DNA of 64,000 bases from Tranzscheliella williamsii (lineage: Eukaryota; Basidiomycota; Ustilaginomycetes; Ustilaginales; Ustilaginaceae): the NCBI GenBank assembly GCA_023212725.1, contig JALBYF010000082.1:1-64000 (forward strand). The letters run 5' to 3'. A program made the translations under genes and the position numbers. The notes below the pieces were generated by a model. That model was given only the letters and a program-made list of their open reading frames with translations. It had not been told where the DNA came from and did not search any database. Below, one piece after another: positions 10,251 to 20,886 of this stretch (its first letter is position 1; each line of letters opens with the position of its first letter).

Positions 10251-10504
10251 TTCGGTCCCGGCAACTGCTCTGATCGTCAAGAAACACAGTTTCCTACGGC
10301 CCCTCGCTTGATCGAATTGACTTTTGTAGAGTAGCGCCCATTGTATCATCCTTTTTTCCTATCGTTCAGTTTGGATTCTTTGGGCTGCTCACTGACAGAT
10401 GATGATGGAGCCGCGACAAGCAACGCACACACACACACTGAGATCTAAAAGTGAGAACGCTTTAGTAGTGCATGGGTAGGCTGGAGCGGTTTCGATCTGT
10501 TGGC

Positions 10505-13222
10505 TCAAGACTTGCGCGCGCGGCGCTTGACCGATGTCTTCTGCACGTCGATGTGCTGGTGGTCCCAGCGCGGCTGCTGCTCAAAGACACTGTCGGTGAT
10601 GAGCTGTTTCCTGTAGACACGCACGGGCTCGCCAAGCGGGGTGGAGAGGCTGAGGAGGGCTGACCAGTCGTCCGGTTGCTCCTCGTTGCCGATCAGGTGA
10701 TAGGTCTCGGGGTGCGATGCGAGCAGGTCTGCGTCGTAGGGCGCACGAAGAACCTCGCCACCTGCTGCGCGGATGAGCGATTCAAGAACCTCGCGGCCGT
10801 CGACGCCGGGCGAAAGCCAAAATTTGTGGGCCTCGTAGATGCCAGCGGGATAGTCGCGTCTGCGACGCTCGAGCACCTCGGCGAGTTTGATTTTGTAGGT
10901 CCTCTCACCAGCCAAGTCCTTCAAATGGTGACCCGAAGAGATCTCGACGGCGGTCTGCGCACGGAGGCAGGCCTGCAGCCATGCCGGCCGCAGGATAGTG
11001 ACGCGCCCGCTCGCGATCGCATACAGCATCTTGGGCGACCGCGAGAGCTTGGGGCTGACGAGCACGTCTGCTTCCTCGATCTTGTCAACCAGCTCGATGC
11101 CCAGCCGTTTCAGCCGCACCAACTCGTCCGGCTTGACCGAGTAGAGCGACGTAGCGACCCTGAGGCGGTCCGCGCCCTCGTGACTTGCCTTGCTGGCCGA
11201 AAGCCGCGCACGAGGCGGCGAAGACGGTGGATCCACCAGCGGCGACATTTCCACCGCTCCCCGCTTCGGCTCTGCGTCAAACGTGTCGGAAGCGTCGTCC
11301 GACTCAGCATTAGCGGCCCCCACCGGCCTAAGCGTTCTCCTCTTGCGCGCGGGTAAGGCCTCATCCTCCGCTGCCTCTTTTGGGGCCGTGCTGATCTCCT
11401 TTCGCTTGGGCCTGCTGGGCGATCTGGGCGATGGCAGATTCGTAAATGATTCATCTACCTGAGCGAGGACCTTGCGCACACTGGGGGGTTCGCCAGCGCC
11501 GAATCCGTCCGAAACCGCCTGCTGAGGCTCACTGGTGGGTTCGGTCAATGACTTTCCAGCAGTGGAGGTCGGTGTTCTGCTGACGTAGTCGGTGGGCTCG
11601 GCGACAGGGTCGCTGCTGACCAGGTCGTCGGGCTCATCGTTGTGAAGGGCATCGTGGATCCACGGCCCCAGGCTTTCGTCGGTTACTGTAGCATCTCCGA
11701 CCTCGCTGCTGTAGTCGACACCCTCGGGGAAGTCGATGTACTTCAAGTTGGCGCGTTCAACAGGGAGCCAGGCGAGGAAGCAGTCGACAATGTACTTGTG
11801 GTTGACGATGGGCACGCCCCATTCCTTGGCTTTGACGGCCTTCTCGCTCGCCAGATGTGGGGCGATGCAAAGGTCCGTGGAACGCGTCAGGCCGCCAGAA
11901 TATCGGGCACCCATCAGTCTGATCAGCTTCATGATGTATGCCCGTTCCTCGGCGCGGTAGCTCGTGATGGTCAGCGTGAGCTGTTCGAACTCCGGGATCG
12001 GCCGCCTGGGCACCGGAAAATGCAGCGGTTCGCTCCTTGGGTCAGTCAACGTGTCTGTGGAGATGACAGAGATGATCCAGCTGAGACTAGCCACGGCACG
12101 GTTCTGACGGATAGCTTCTCGAAACTCCTGCACATCGCGATAGCGACAGATGACATAATCAGAGTTGCGGACCGCCTGAGAGATGCCTGGCAGCTCGGTG
12201 GGGGCTCTGCGAACAGTACCGCCCGAGGACTGCACGAAAAACTCGAGAGAGCGCAGCTGCTGTTCTCCGGCGCGGCATATGTCTCTGGACAAGAGGATGC
12301 TCTTGCCGCGAAATGCTGACCTTGCCGCTCCCGGGGCTGGACTGCCAGACGCGGAGATGATCCTCTTCCTGCCGGGCGACGTATTCGGCGAGCTCGAAGA
12401 CGGATGCCTTGTAAGGCAAGCAGGAAGTGAGCCGGTTTGGGGATCGAAGCAGTAGTCATCGATGGGAAGCCGCTTCTGGGCCCGCCAGCAATCGTTGATC
12501 CATTGCGGGGCGGCGAAGGTGATGTGGGCATTCCCCTGGCGGACGATCTTTCTCACCATCTTGCTGTTCATAGAAGTGGTGAGCAGGAGGTTGACGTCGC
12601 TGGTAGCTTCATGGCGCCACACGCCTCCGTAGCTGGGGACGATGCTGGCGATCATCTCGCGATCGGCGCGGGAGATGCCCGAGGTAGTAGCGGTGACGCA
12701 CAGCCCGGAGAAGACCATCTCGGGCAAACAGGTGAAGTGACTTTCTCGCTGCAACATATTCAGTTGTGAGCTTCGTCGGACCCATTCCGGCTATCGATCA
12801 AGAGCGTGGGAAACAAGGCGAAGCGGGCGCGAAAGCGCGAGAGTGATGCAGAGGGTCAGCATAAAGGGTAAGACGGAAGCTAGCGAGTAGGTGGCGGGAC
12901 TTACCGTAACCACGATCGGCTGTTGCGCATCCTTGCGGCCGGCGCCCGATGGCTCGAAACAGTTTGTATATTCTGGAAAGTCGTTACGCCTTGCAATTAC
13001 ATGGGTGACGGTGTCGAATGCAAAGCGAGCGGCCGAGCCTGAGGGATTACTCAGGTTGGCCATACCCACATTCGTCTGTTGCGCACCCCCGAGCGACAAA
13101 AGGTGTCGCAGTTCCTGCTGGGTCTGCTCATCGACGTCGTCGTTGATGAAATACTCGACGCCACTGAACAGGTTTGGGTTGAGCCCCGAGAGCGTGCGAT
13201 CTGTCGATGCGCTGGCTTGCAT
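10505..13222 (-). CDS. BRC1: multi-BRCT genome-stability protein (Brc1/Rtt107-like), 853 aa
   Basis: Exon 1 is 13222-12905 and exon 2 is 12748-10505. A 156-bp intron with a GTAAGT donor and ttgcag acceptor joins them in phase 0, giving IVVT-RESHF. Four BRCT units are recognisable in the N-terminal half (about residues 15-105, 115-208, 251-343 and 361-448), each with the Trp-containing last helix (for example WINDCW, WIISV). An acidic/basic disordered linker follows, and two more units lie about 640-853. This 4+2 arrangement and the length match fungal Brc1 and Rtt107, scaffolds that bind gamma-H2A at stalled forks and help the Smc5/6 and structure-specific nuclease pathways. The last residues (VKRRARKS) are basic. 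The main alternative is another tandem-BRCT protein such as a PTIP-like one; the family-level call is secure. Confidence 0.82.
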
Positions 13223-13741
13223 CGTTGGTGAGGGGCATAGGTCTCGAGCGCGGAAGGGTGCGGAAGGGCAGGGGTCAGAGCAGCTCAGCTTTCTCCTTTG
13301 ATCCTGGTTGACGAGAGCCAAGGGAGGAGCCAGCTGCGCGAAAAGGGGCAAGGCCTGAGCGTGGCAAAGCTGAGCTTCGGCGGCGCTTCTTCGCGGCCCT
13401 GCCGAAACGCAGGATCGCGCCTCGCGCTAATCGTCGCCAGCGTGTAGTGCTTTTCACGACGACGCGTAAAGTGTTGCTCTTCTGCTCCCGCATCGCGTTT
13501 CCTCGCCTGGAGTTTATGTTAGATTAACGTTTTACGCGTATCCCAGCATAAGGCCAGGCTACAGTCTGACAACAGTCACAGCGTCACAGATGCTCCGGTA
13601 GGGCGCAAATTCGTTCGGTCGCTTGCAGCGCAACCTGAAGAGGACAGTCTTACACATCAGAAAGGCCTATCATTACGGTCGGAAACATGCTCTACAGGGC
13701 CGAGAACAAGGCTTGTTGCACTTGCTCCTAGCCAAGGGGGA
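13223..13741. other. intergenic between two minus-strand genes
   Basis: This holds the BRC1 promoter and leader and the 3' end of YRA1. It has a CACAGTCACAG-like motif cluster at about 13570-13590, similar to those near 8000. No gene is seen. Confidence 0.4.
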
Positions 13742-14980
13742 TTAGGCAGCAGGTGCGTCGGTCGACGCCTGCTTGTTGTAGTCTTCCATCTCGGCATCCA
13801 GGTCCTCGACAGTCTTCTTGGGTCGGACCTCGCGCTTGGTTCCGGGAGTTTGTCCACGTCCTCGACCGCGAGCAGCGCCCCGTCCACGGGTAGGTTTGGC
13901 TCCGGTAGGAGCAGCGCCTCTTGGGCCCTTGGGAGCAGCAACCGGAGTGGCGGAAACCCTGGCTGGGTCTACAACCACTTCCACCTTCAGAGGTTTCTCT
14001 ACGTAATTGACAGATTACACCAACAGAGCATGTTAGCTACGATCTAACTACGATATATGACGATCGCGGCAGTATGTACGCTCTACAGAAGAGGACTTTG
14101 TCTACTTACTTCCATCGATCAAGCGGTTGTTGTACTGGGCATAGGCTCGACCTGCGTCATCTGCACGCTGAAATTCAACCGTGCAGCCGCCGGTGGACGA
14201 ACCATTAGCTCGGTAGCTCATAACTACCTTGCGAAGTGGACCAATCGTCGTGGCAAAAAGTTCCTGTAGCAATAAAAATGAAGTACGTGCCGTCCGAAGT
14301 GCGATGGTGCAGTAAAAGGACCGCGCCGGTGAGTTGCCGACTAGCTTTAGTAATGTGATTGAGTTGTAAGAGAAGATTTCGGCTGTGGCTTCGCACTGAC
14401 CTTGACCTGTGCCTCAGTGACATCAAGGGGCAGGTTGCTAAGAATAATCTTGCTACCGGCTTTATCGCTTCGACCAGGGATGACAATGGGGGCCTTGTTT
14501 CGGTTCGAGGCTGCGAGGACGGCAGCAGACTGAGCACGACCTCCAATGGCTGAAGTCTTGGCGCTAGGTCGGCCACCCCGACCGCCTCGTCGACCTCTCT
14601 GGCTTTGGCTCCCGCGTCCAGAAGCCTTCTTCGGTCGGCCGGCAATAATCTCTTCAAGAGCTGCATAAATAGGAAGTGGATGTAAAGGCGCGAAGGAGAA
14701 ATAGAAACCAGAGTAATGCGACAACAAACGAGCCTCCAGATTCACCAGAGATGATTGATTCGAGAGCGATGGAAGGGAAGTCGAACTTTAGCTACGACGC
14801 TTTTGGTGGAATCGACGGCAAAGGGAACGTTGCGAGTGGATTTATAGCGAAGGCGCGGCTTCGTCACCTTACGCGCCCTACAGGATTTTGTCAAGGGCAG
14901 CCATTAGGTGCAAGTGCGCACTCTGCAGGTGCATCCACTCGCTCTTTCGTTTCGCAGTACTCACGCTTGTCGATGTTCAT
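13742..14980 (-). CDS. YRA1: mRNA export adaptor Yra1/ALYREF (Mlo3), four exons, 228 aa
   Basis: The exons are 14980-14965 (16 nt, MNIDK plus one base), 14660-14401, 14263-14110 and 13998-13742. All phases match. REF/ALY proteins couple transcription and splicing to nuclear export by linking the RNA helicase UAP56/Sub2 to Mex67. Visible features are an N-terminal UAP56-binding-like motif (PLEEIIAGR, residues 6-14), Arg/Gly-rich RNA-binding segments (about 20-37 and 170-190), and one RRM at about 75-150 with RNP2 (KIILSNLP) and RNP1-like (STGGCTVEF). The C-terminal DLDAEMEDY matches the second UAP56-binding motif. The first intron is 304 bp, far longer than the others here (111 and 137 bp). 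The tiny first exon is inferred from the family N-terminus and phase. Everything from exon 2 on is firm. Confidence 0.87.
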
Positions 14981-16087
14981 TGACTGTTACGTCCAGAAAG
15001 CAAAACGACATATGCGGGATAGGACGCCGTACGGAATATGCGACAAGATCGATGGTTAAGGCACGGTCGCGGCGTCAGAATCGCGAAGAGGTGCAATGGA
15101 GCACGGAAGGCATGGCGGTATAGAAAAACGAAAACGAGCCAGGCATGAGTTGATCAACGAGAGAAGAAGGCGGAAGAGCATTGTTGTCAGAATTGAGAGT
15201 TTCGGTGCTGAAACGCATCCACCCTGATACCGCCATGTCGACCCTGTCAGGAAGTCGTTCGAAGATCGTCGCGGCAGAGCGCCGTGCGATGGGGTAGCGT
15301 AGCTGTCAAGCCAATATAGGGCAAGGCAGTTCATCGCCAACAGGCTTTACAGGCTTTACATTGGCCTTTCAGCGGAGAAGGGCGATTCTGCCCACAATGC
15401 AAAAGGAAGACACACAAAGTGCAACCTGGAAGCATTCTCCTCCTCCGACCAAGCGAATGTATATGTTCGTAAGCGGTGCGTCAGAGGCAAACACACCGGC
15501 TAAATCCAACAAGGTAGATTCGCCAGATGGTCATCATTGGACTGCGTCGCTTGACTTTGCCGGAGCAAAGCTAGACAGGCATGCTGATTGCGTAGAACTC
15601 GAAGACAGGGGCCTCATAGGGATAGGTTTGTCGGCAAAACGGGTGCTGATGCTGACCATTTTGTACGAAGATCTTGTTGCTTGAAAGGCTTTGAATGGAT
15701 AAAGAGAGGAAGTGGGTTGGGTCCTTAAGGTGAAAACACTTGACGAGGCTTTGAGTTGATATATGTGGTAGATGGGCTATTGTGGTGGTGGTGATGGTAG
15801 TTGAGGGAAGAGGTCAGTCGCAACTGCGATCTGCAAAGCTTACGCGCGCCGGGGGGTAATCATCGATTTTTGAAATTCAAGTTTAGGAGGTTTCAAGCAA
15901 GTCAATCTGAGAATTCGGAACGTACTCGCGTCTCTGTGTTGAAACGCGGGAGAGAGGTGCCAGGTTTTGCGCCAAAAGCGTCGTGTCGGATGCTTTCTCG
16001 GCCGGTAAAAAATCTCCAGCGGGTGTCGGAGGAACATTTCCAGGCCCCAACTGGAAACCCACATGCTGGCCAGTGGGACTCTCACTC
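14981..16087. other. intergenic upstream of the NTPase-nuclease gene
   Basis: About 1.1 kb without a supported gene. Short frames (for example 15361-15684) lack protein-like composition. A 9-bp direct duplication (aggctttac twice) lies at about 15342-15359. No terminal inverted repeats or target-site duplications were spotted by eye. Confidence 0.4.
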
Positions 16088-19000
16088 ATGTCGGATTCTA
16101 GACTGCGCACCACATCCATCTTGACCTCTCCCAGCAGTTTTTGGCAGCCTTCATGGCTAGCTTCACCCATGTCGCAGCAAACATACTTGGGAAGCCTCAG
16201 GCAAGCCTGTGCTGCCGATACTTCCTACGACGTTACAAACCCGGATCTAGTTGCGCTCAGCGCGGCTCTTAAACAGGTCTGCACCGAACAGAGTGGTATA
16301 TTACCGCTAAATTCACTTTTGTCGGCAGCAACACATCTTTACAACAACATCTTCGAAGCAGGCTCTCCTCAGAACATCGACCACAGCACGCCTCCAAACC
16401 CAAGTCGGCAGTTGCCCCATACTTCGATGAACCTTTCACCAACAAATTCCTCCTCAAGACATCTAGTAGCACGAGCCCGACGTGTTTGCGCAACGGACTG
16501 GTCAACACTCGTACAGCAATATGAAATCCTCTGCCGTTGTAGAAACTCAAGTGCTGTACCTAAACCGGTGGTAGATTCGCTCGATCTCTTTATCTCGCAG
16601 ATAAAACTTACGGTGAAACCCTTCCCGACGATCCCGCCTCTGACACCAGAGAACGTTAAGGCAGCCTTAGAAAGGGCTTGTAGCCGCAAGGAACAAGACG
16701 GACTAGATAGCGATTTCGCCACTGCCTATTTTCTTTCCATAACCGCGGCATCTGCAACTGTGCCGGGCGAAGCCTCCAAAAAGGATGAGCAAGATCTCGG
16801 TCTGCTCAGCCAGCTTTCGCAGGGGTTGGCAGCCCCGTATCAAGGAAGTGCTGACGAGCGTTTTCTACGCTTTGTCGGCCTCGTCAGAGAAGAATTCTCG
16901 CCGGACAAGGACAAGATGCCGTACTGGAAGGGCACCGCCATTGTGCAATCCAGCGGCTCGGGAAAAACCAGGATGGTGCTCGAGCTCGGGCGAAAAGCTC
17001 CTCTTTTATACATCTGTCTGCGGGAGGAAACCGCAGTTCTGTCCCGGCATGGGTTTCCGCTACGCGATGCTGGCGCAATGGAATTTTTCTCCCACTGCAC
17101 CGACACTCTCGGTACCGCCACGGACATTCAGGTGGGTGCTTATTTAGCCGCTTGGTTCTCAGCCGTAGTCGAAAGCCTGCAGAAGCTTGATTCTGCAGAG
17201 GCCAAGTTTATGTACCTCAAGAATCTCAACACGTTCCCAGGCGGTGTGAACAAGGAAAGAAACGAGCTTTTCGTCGATGTAGGCAACCGCGCTCACAAGA
17301 ACGTCACTAAGTGGGAAACTGTTCGACATGAGGTTGGAACATCACCCGCCACGGTGTACCCATACTTTTTGCGCAAAATCGTTATCTTGCTTTCACAACA
17401 CCTTCGCCAAGTTTGCCAATTCTTACAAGATGACCACGTTGATGGCTCGACGAAAGCTCAAAACATCGCTTTCGTCGCATTTGACGAGTGCGTTGAGATC
17501 GACGTCGCATCTAAAATGCCGCAGACCGGCAGCGACAATCAGCTGGTAAGTCTACGACGCGCCTGGAATTACATCCAGGAGCTGGAAGACGAGGCGGATC
17601 TTTGCTTATGGTTGGTCCTTCTAAGCACTAACAGCTGTGCTGCGAAGCTGACTTCAAGCGACCCATTGCATCGATCCCAGCGGGAACGCAGCATGCCTAT
17701 GATGCCCCCGTTCGTCAACCTAGGCTTCGACGTGATGTGCTCTAGGCAAAAAGCTCTACTGAACGCCTATGGTGCGTCCAGCGTCGATCACCTGCGATGC
17801 TATGGTCGACCACTTTGGTTTGTCCACCGAAAACAAAACTTTTGGGATATGCCGCAGATGAAACTGCTGCACAATCAGGGTTCCGACATGACAGACAGGA
17901 CGCTCATCTTTAACGTGCTTGCTTCGAGGCTTTCTCTCCATCTCATCCCTACGCATTACTCTTCCGGAGGTATGCTTGGTGAGATCCCCCTCATGGCCAT
18001 CAATTCGGTTGATCGTCATATGAGGATTCTCAAATCCGTCATAGATTACGATAAGATCGAGGTCGTTTCGCCCTCCGAACCTGTCCTCGCCCTCACCGCG
18101 GCGGATTTTATGACACCGGCGCCTGGGCGACACAACCGCCCCTCGTACTCCAAAATTTTGGAGGTCATGCATTCCTTGCTCATCTCTGCCCAAAACCAAT
18201 ATTCGATTGCGGGCTCGTTCGGCGAATTTATCATTCGGCTCCTTCTTACGGCGGCCTGGGACGCGGTGAAGAAGCAAATTCAAGCGAGTAAGAAAGTCGA
18301 CAAACTCCAAGGAAACATTGATCTAAGCCGGGGCCTTGAACGCCGTATCCGCGTTTTAAGTGAGCCCATGGAGTACAAAACGTTTCTCACATCGCTCGTA
18401 CAGCTTTCTGAGGAATCCCTGGAAGAAATCGACAAACCGCTCAAGCATTTCAAGGGCACCCTCAACCGCAACTCTCCCGGCATCCATGCTCAAGATTACA
18501 AGGGTTGGCTCAACTTCACACATTTCGATACGCTCCCAAGGAACATCGAAAACATCACCCCCGCGTTCCTGTGGGGTTGTTGGAAGCGCGGGGTGGCTAT
18601 TCAAACCGCACACGAACAATACGGCATTGACGGTATTATCCCGGTGTTTGTGGGAGACCTGGCTACGAATTTCCTTGACGAGCTCAATTCAGGGTCCCAA
18701 GAATCGACCATGGAGCGAGAGAGGTTGTACCGTCTTGCTGAAGAGACAGTCGCCCCGCGGCACATGACTTTCATCGCTTGGGAGGTAAAGAATAAAGGAC
18801 GAGCTCGAAGTGTATCAGCTTTGCGCACTGATTACATTTATGGCCCGAAGATACAGAGTGGCAAGAGACAACAGGAAGGGCTCAGCGAACGTGGTTTCTT
18901 AACAATCTTGTTCGACATCGGTACCGAGACACCATTCAAGACAAACATGGGGCATATTCTTTTGAGACCGCGCTCTGCAAGGTCGAAGGTCCTTCACTCC

Positions 19001-19381
19001 AATCTGTTGGATCTAAGAGGGATCCAAGACCCAGTCTTGTGGCCCTGCCTTGACGTTCTGGGGGCACGGGCCGAATTCGAGTCATTGTTGATGGCAGATG
19101 ACACGCCTGCACGACAAAGTGTCAACGAATATGTACCGCCTCTGTCCAGCGAAAGCTTTGGACCCCACTTGGAAAATTGCGCACCTGGCGAGCTGCCCAT
19201 TGACCATGGCGAAAAGGATGGCGACGGCGATATAGTCGAGGACGGTTTAGGCGATCAACATCGGGAGGAAGATTCCTGTCCCAGCAGCAACTGGAAGGGC
19301 GCGGTTATGGAAGAGCTGCGACAGGCTACTGTCGTCCCAGACGAACTTGGCAGCGACGTAGTAATGGCCCAAGATAGCTGA
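16088..19381 (+). CDS. P-loop NTPase with PD-(D/E)XK nuclease-like domain (Crinkler/CR-effector type), 1097 aa
   Basis: A single intronless frame; the first ATG is 16088, and a second good start is 16169 (MSQQTYLG). The N-terminal ~250 residues are helical and unassigned. A Walker A motif, SGSGKT, lies at 289-294 after the hydrophobic strand TAIVQS. A Walker B-like strand with acidic pair, FVAFDE, ends at D466-E467. In the C-terminal third, GIDGI (D848) followed about 50 residues later by WEVKNK (E899, K901) gives the D...ExK metal-binding pattern of PD-(D/E)XK nucleases. NTPase plus restriction-endonuclease-fold is the layout known for Crinkler-RHS-type (CR) proteins of fungi and oomycetes, many of which are effectors or intragenomic-conflict proteins. 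No signal peptide or membrane helix is seen. The tail after about residue 1010 is acidic. The nuclease assignment rests on motifs only; activity is not shown. Confidence 0.72.
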   Translation: MSDSRLRTTSILTSPSSFWQPSWLASPMSQQTYLGSLRQACAADTSYDVTNPDLVALSAALKQVCTEQSGILPLNSLLSAATHLYNNIFEAGSPQNIDHSTPPNPSRQLPHTSMNLSPTNSSSRHLVARARRVCATDWSTLVQQYEILCRCRNSSAVPKPVVDSLDLFISQIKLTVKPFPTIPPLTPENVKAALERACSRKEQDGLDSDFATAYFLSITAASATVPGEASKKDEQDLGLLSQLSQGLAAPYQGSADERFLRFVGLVREEFSPDKDKMPYWKGTAIVQSSGSGKTRMVLELGRKAPLLYICLREETAVLSRHGFPLRDAGAMEFFSHCTDTLGTATDIQVGAYLAAWFSAVVESLQKLDSAEAKFMYLKNLNTFPGGVNKERNELFVDVGNRAHKNVTKWETVRHEVGTSPATVYPYFLRKIVILLSQHLRQVCQFLQDDHVDGSTKAQNIAFVAFDECVEIDVASKMPQTGSDNQLVSLRRAWNYIQELEDEADLCLWLVLLSTNSCAAKLTSSDPLHRSQRERSMPMMPPFVNLGFDVMCSRQKALLNAYGASSVDHLRCYGRPLWFVHRKQNFWDMPQMKLLHNQGSDMTDRTLIFNVLASRLSLHLIPTHYSSGGMLGEIPLMAINSVDRHMRILKSVIDYDKIEVVSPSEPVLALTAADFMTPAPGRHNRPSYSKILEVMHSLLISAQNQYSIAGSFGEFIIRLLLTAAWDAVKKQIQASKKVDKLQGNIDLSRGLERRIRVLSEPMEYKTFLTSLVQLSEESLEEIDKPLKHFKGTLNRNSPGIHAQDYKGWLNFTHFDTLPRNIENITPAFLWGCWKRGVAIQTAHEQYGIDGIIPVFVGDLATNFLDELNSGSQESTMERERLYRLAEETVAPRHMTFIAWEVKNKGRARSVSALRTDYIYGPKIQSGKRQQEGLSERGFLTILFDIGTETPFKTNMGHILLRPRSARSKVLHSNLLDLRGIQDPVLWPCLDVLGARAEFESLLMADDTPARQSVNEYVPPLSSESFGPHLENCAPGELPIDHGEKDGDGDIVEDGLGDQHREEDSCPSSNWKGAVMEELRQATVVPDELGSDVVMAQDS

Positions 19382-20886
19382 GCTTTCAATTGTACGACCT
19401 CAAGAGAAATTGAAGTTTGAAGTACGTTGACTGAGACTGCAATCACCAACGGGATGCTTTCAATATAATGACCTGTTATCAATCTTTCTCCCTTCCTAGC
19501 CTGTACTGACGGGGCCAAAAGTCCTCGAGCTCATGGTGCTATATCCACATTGAAAGGTTTATTTGCAAGGCGGGCGGAAGTAGCCGGATACAAATCCACA
19601 GTCTCGGTGGCCAATGTACTGAGTTTTCAAGGCAGTTACGGTGCCCCCTCTGCCTATACCCAAAAACAGAGCTGCGGGGTCATTGTCGTTCGAGAGGCTA
19701 GTACAGTAATTGCCCTTTGTTCCGGGCCCCGCCCTGGTCCTGGTGTCGTCGCGCATCCGTGGCAGAGCTGCAGTTGTATGCAAGCATGGGATATGGCTGC
19801 AGAGGGTCTGTAAGTTCGTTTGTAGCTAAGGTTCCTGCAGAAGCGCGAACGGCCGTCTCAGTTTTGAAACTATCGCAGATCTCGCAGATGCTTGGTTAAA
19901 GTCGTGCATGAATTAGAATAGAGAAGCTCAGCTTAAACCTGAAATAAGAACGGGAAATTCTGCTGGCAACAGCCTAGCTTGCTGCAAAGCGATAAAGCTT
20001 CTCTTGCTGGCAGAACAAAGCAGCAGCATACGAGGGTGCGCGAGAAGGAAGCTAGGCAACCGATGGACAAAGCGGGCCTCTAGATTGAAACACGAAATAA
20101 TCACAGTTGACATCGGCACGCCACGAGGTGACGTCTTTTGGTGACGGTTCGATATTCTAGGGGCCAGACCCCCTTTTTCCAATATCACCTACCCTTTCGA
20201 AAGCAATTCCCACCGGATATCGGTGACCTAGTCGACGACGGGGCGCCCGCCAGCCGTCATAACCATGAAAATAGACACAATTTACGCATCAAGACAAAGG
20301 AAATGAGATACCGAAACGCTTGCTGGAGGCGACTAGTCAGTGACTTACATGGGATTAACTGCTTCAAGTGGAGTCGGCGCTTAAGCAAATCGTGAATCTG
20401 GAGGTGAGCTTCGATAGCCTGTCCCGTATCCATTTGCTTCTATCGTCACCACCAACCATCACGTCAACTGGACTCCCTTTGTCTTCTTCACCGCCAGATT
20501 TATCCCGCCTCTCCATCTCCTGCCACGTCGCCCCAGTCAGGTGAAAGTCGACACATACCAGCTCCTTTCTACAGAGGGTCTTACTTGCCGTCATCGCATT
20601 CCGGTTTCCGCAGCACCATACTCCAAGAGTCTTCCCTGATCACGCATATTTCTCGTCGAGGGTCGCCAGAAAGTTGCTGTGTACTCTCTCTCAAGTTTCA
20701 ACTCGGCAGGACCTGATTGAGGTCTTGTCACCGCTACTCCCTCGCCAGTAGAAGTTGATCCGATAACGCTCACTGCTCCACTCCACGAGCAGCAGAGCAT
20801 ATCGCACCTTTCATCAGTTCTCTGGCTATTTGGATTGTTGCGTAAGGGAAGAGGTTCCGCCCTTATTGAAGCGCTGCGCTCTCACA
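19382..20886. other. intergenic between NTPase-nuclease and channel genes
   Basis: About 1.5 kb with no convincing frame. The last ~500 bp before 20887 are pyrimidine-rich and look like promoter and leader of the channel gene. The left part probably holds the 3' UTR of the upstream gene; I see no transposon ends. Confidence 0.4.
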
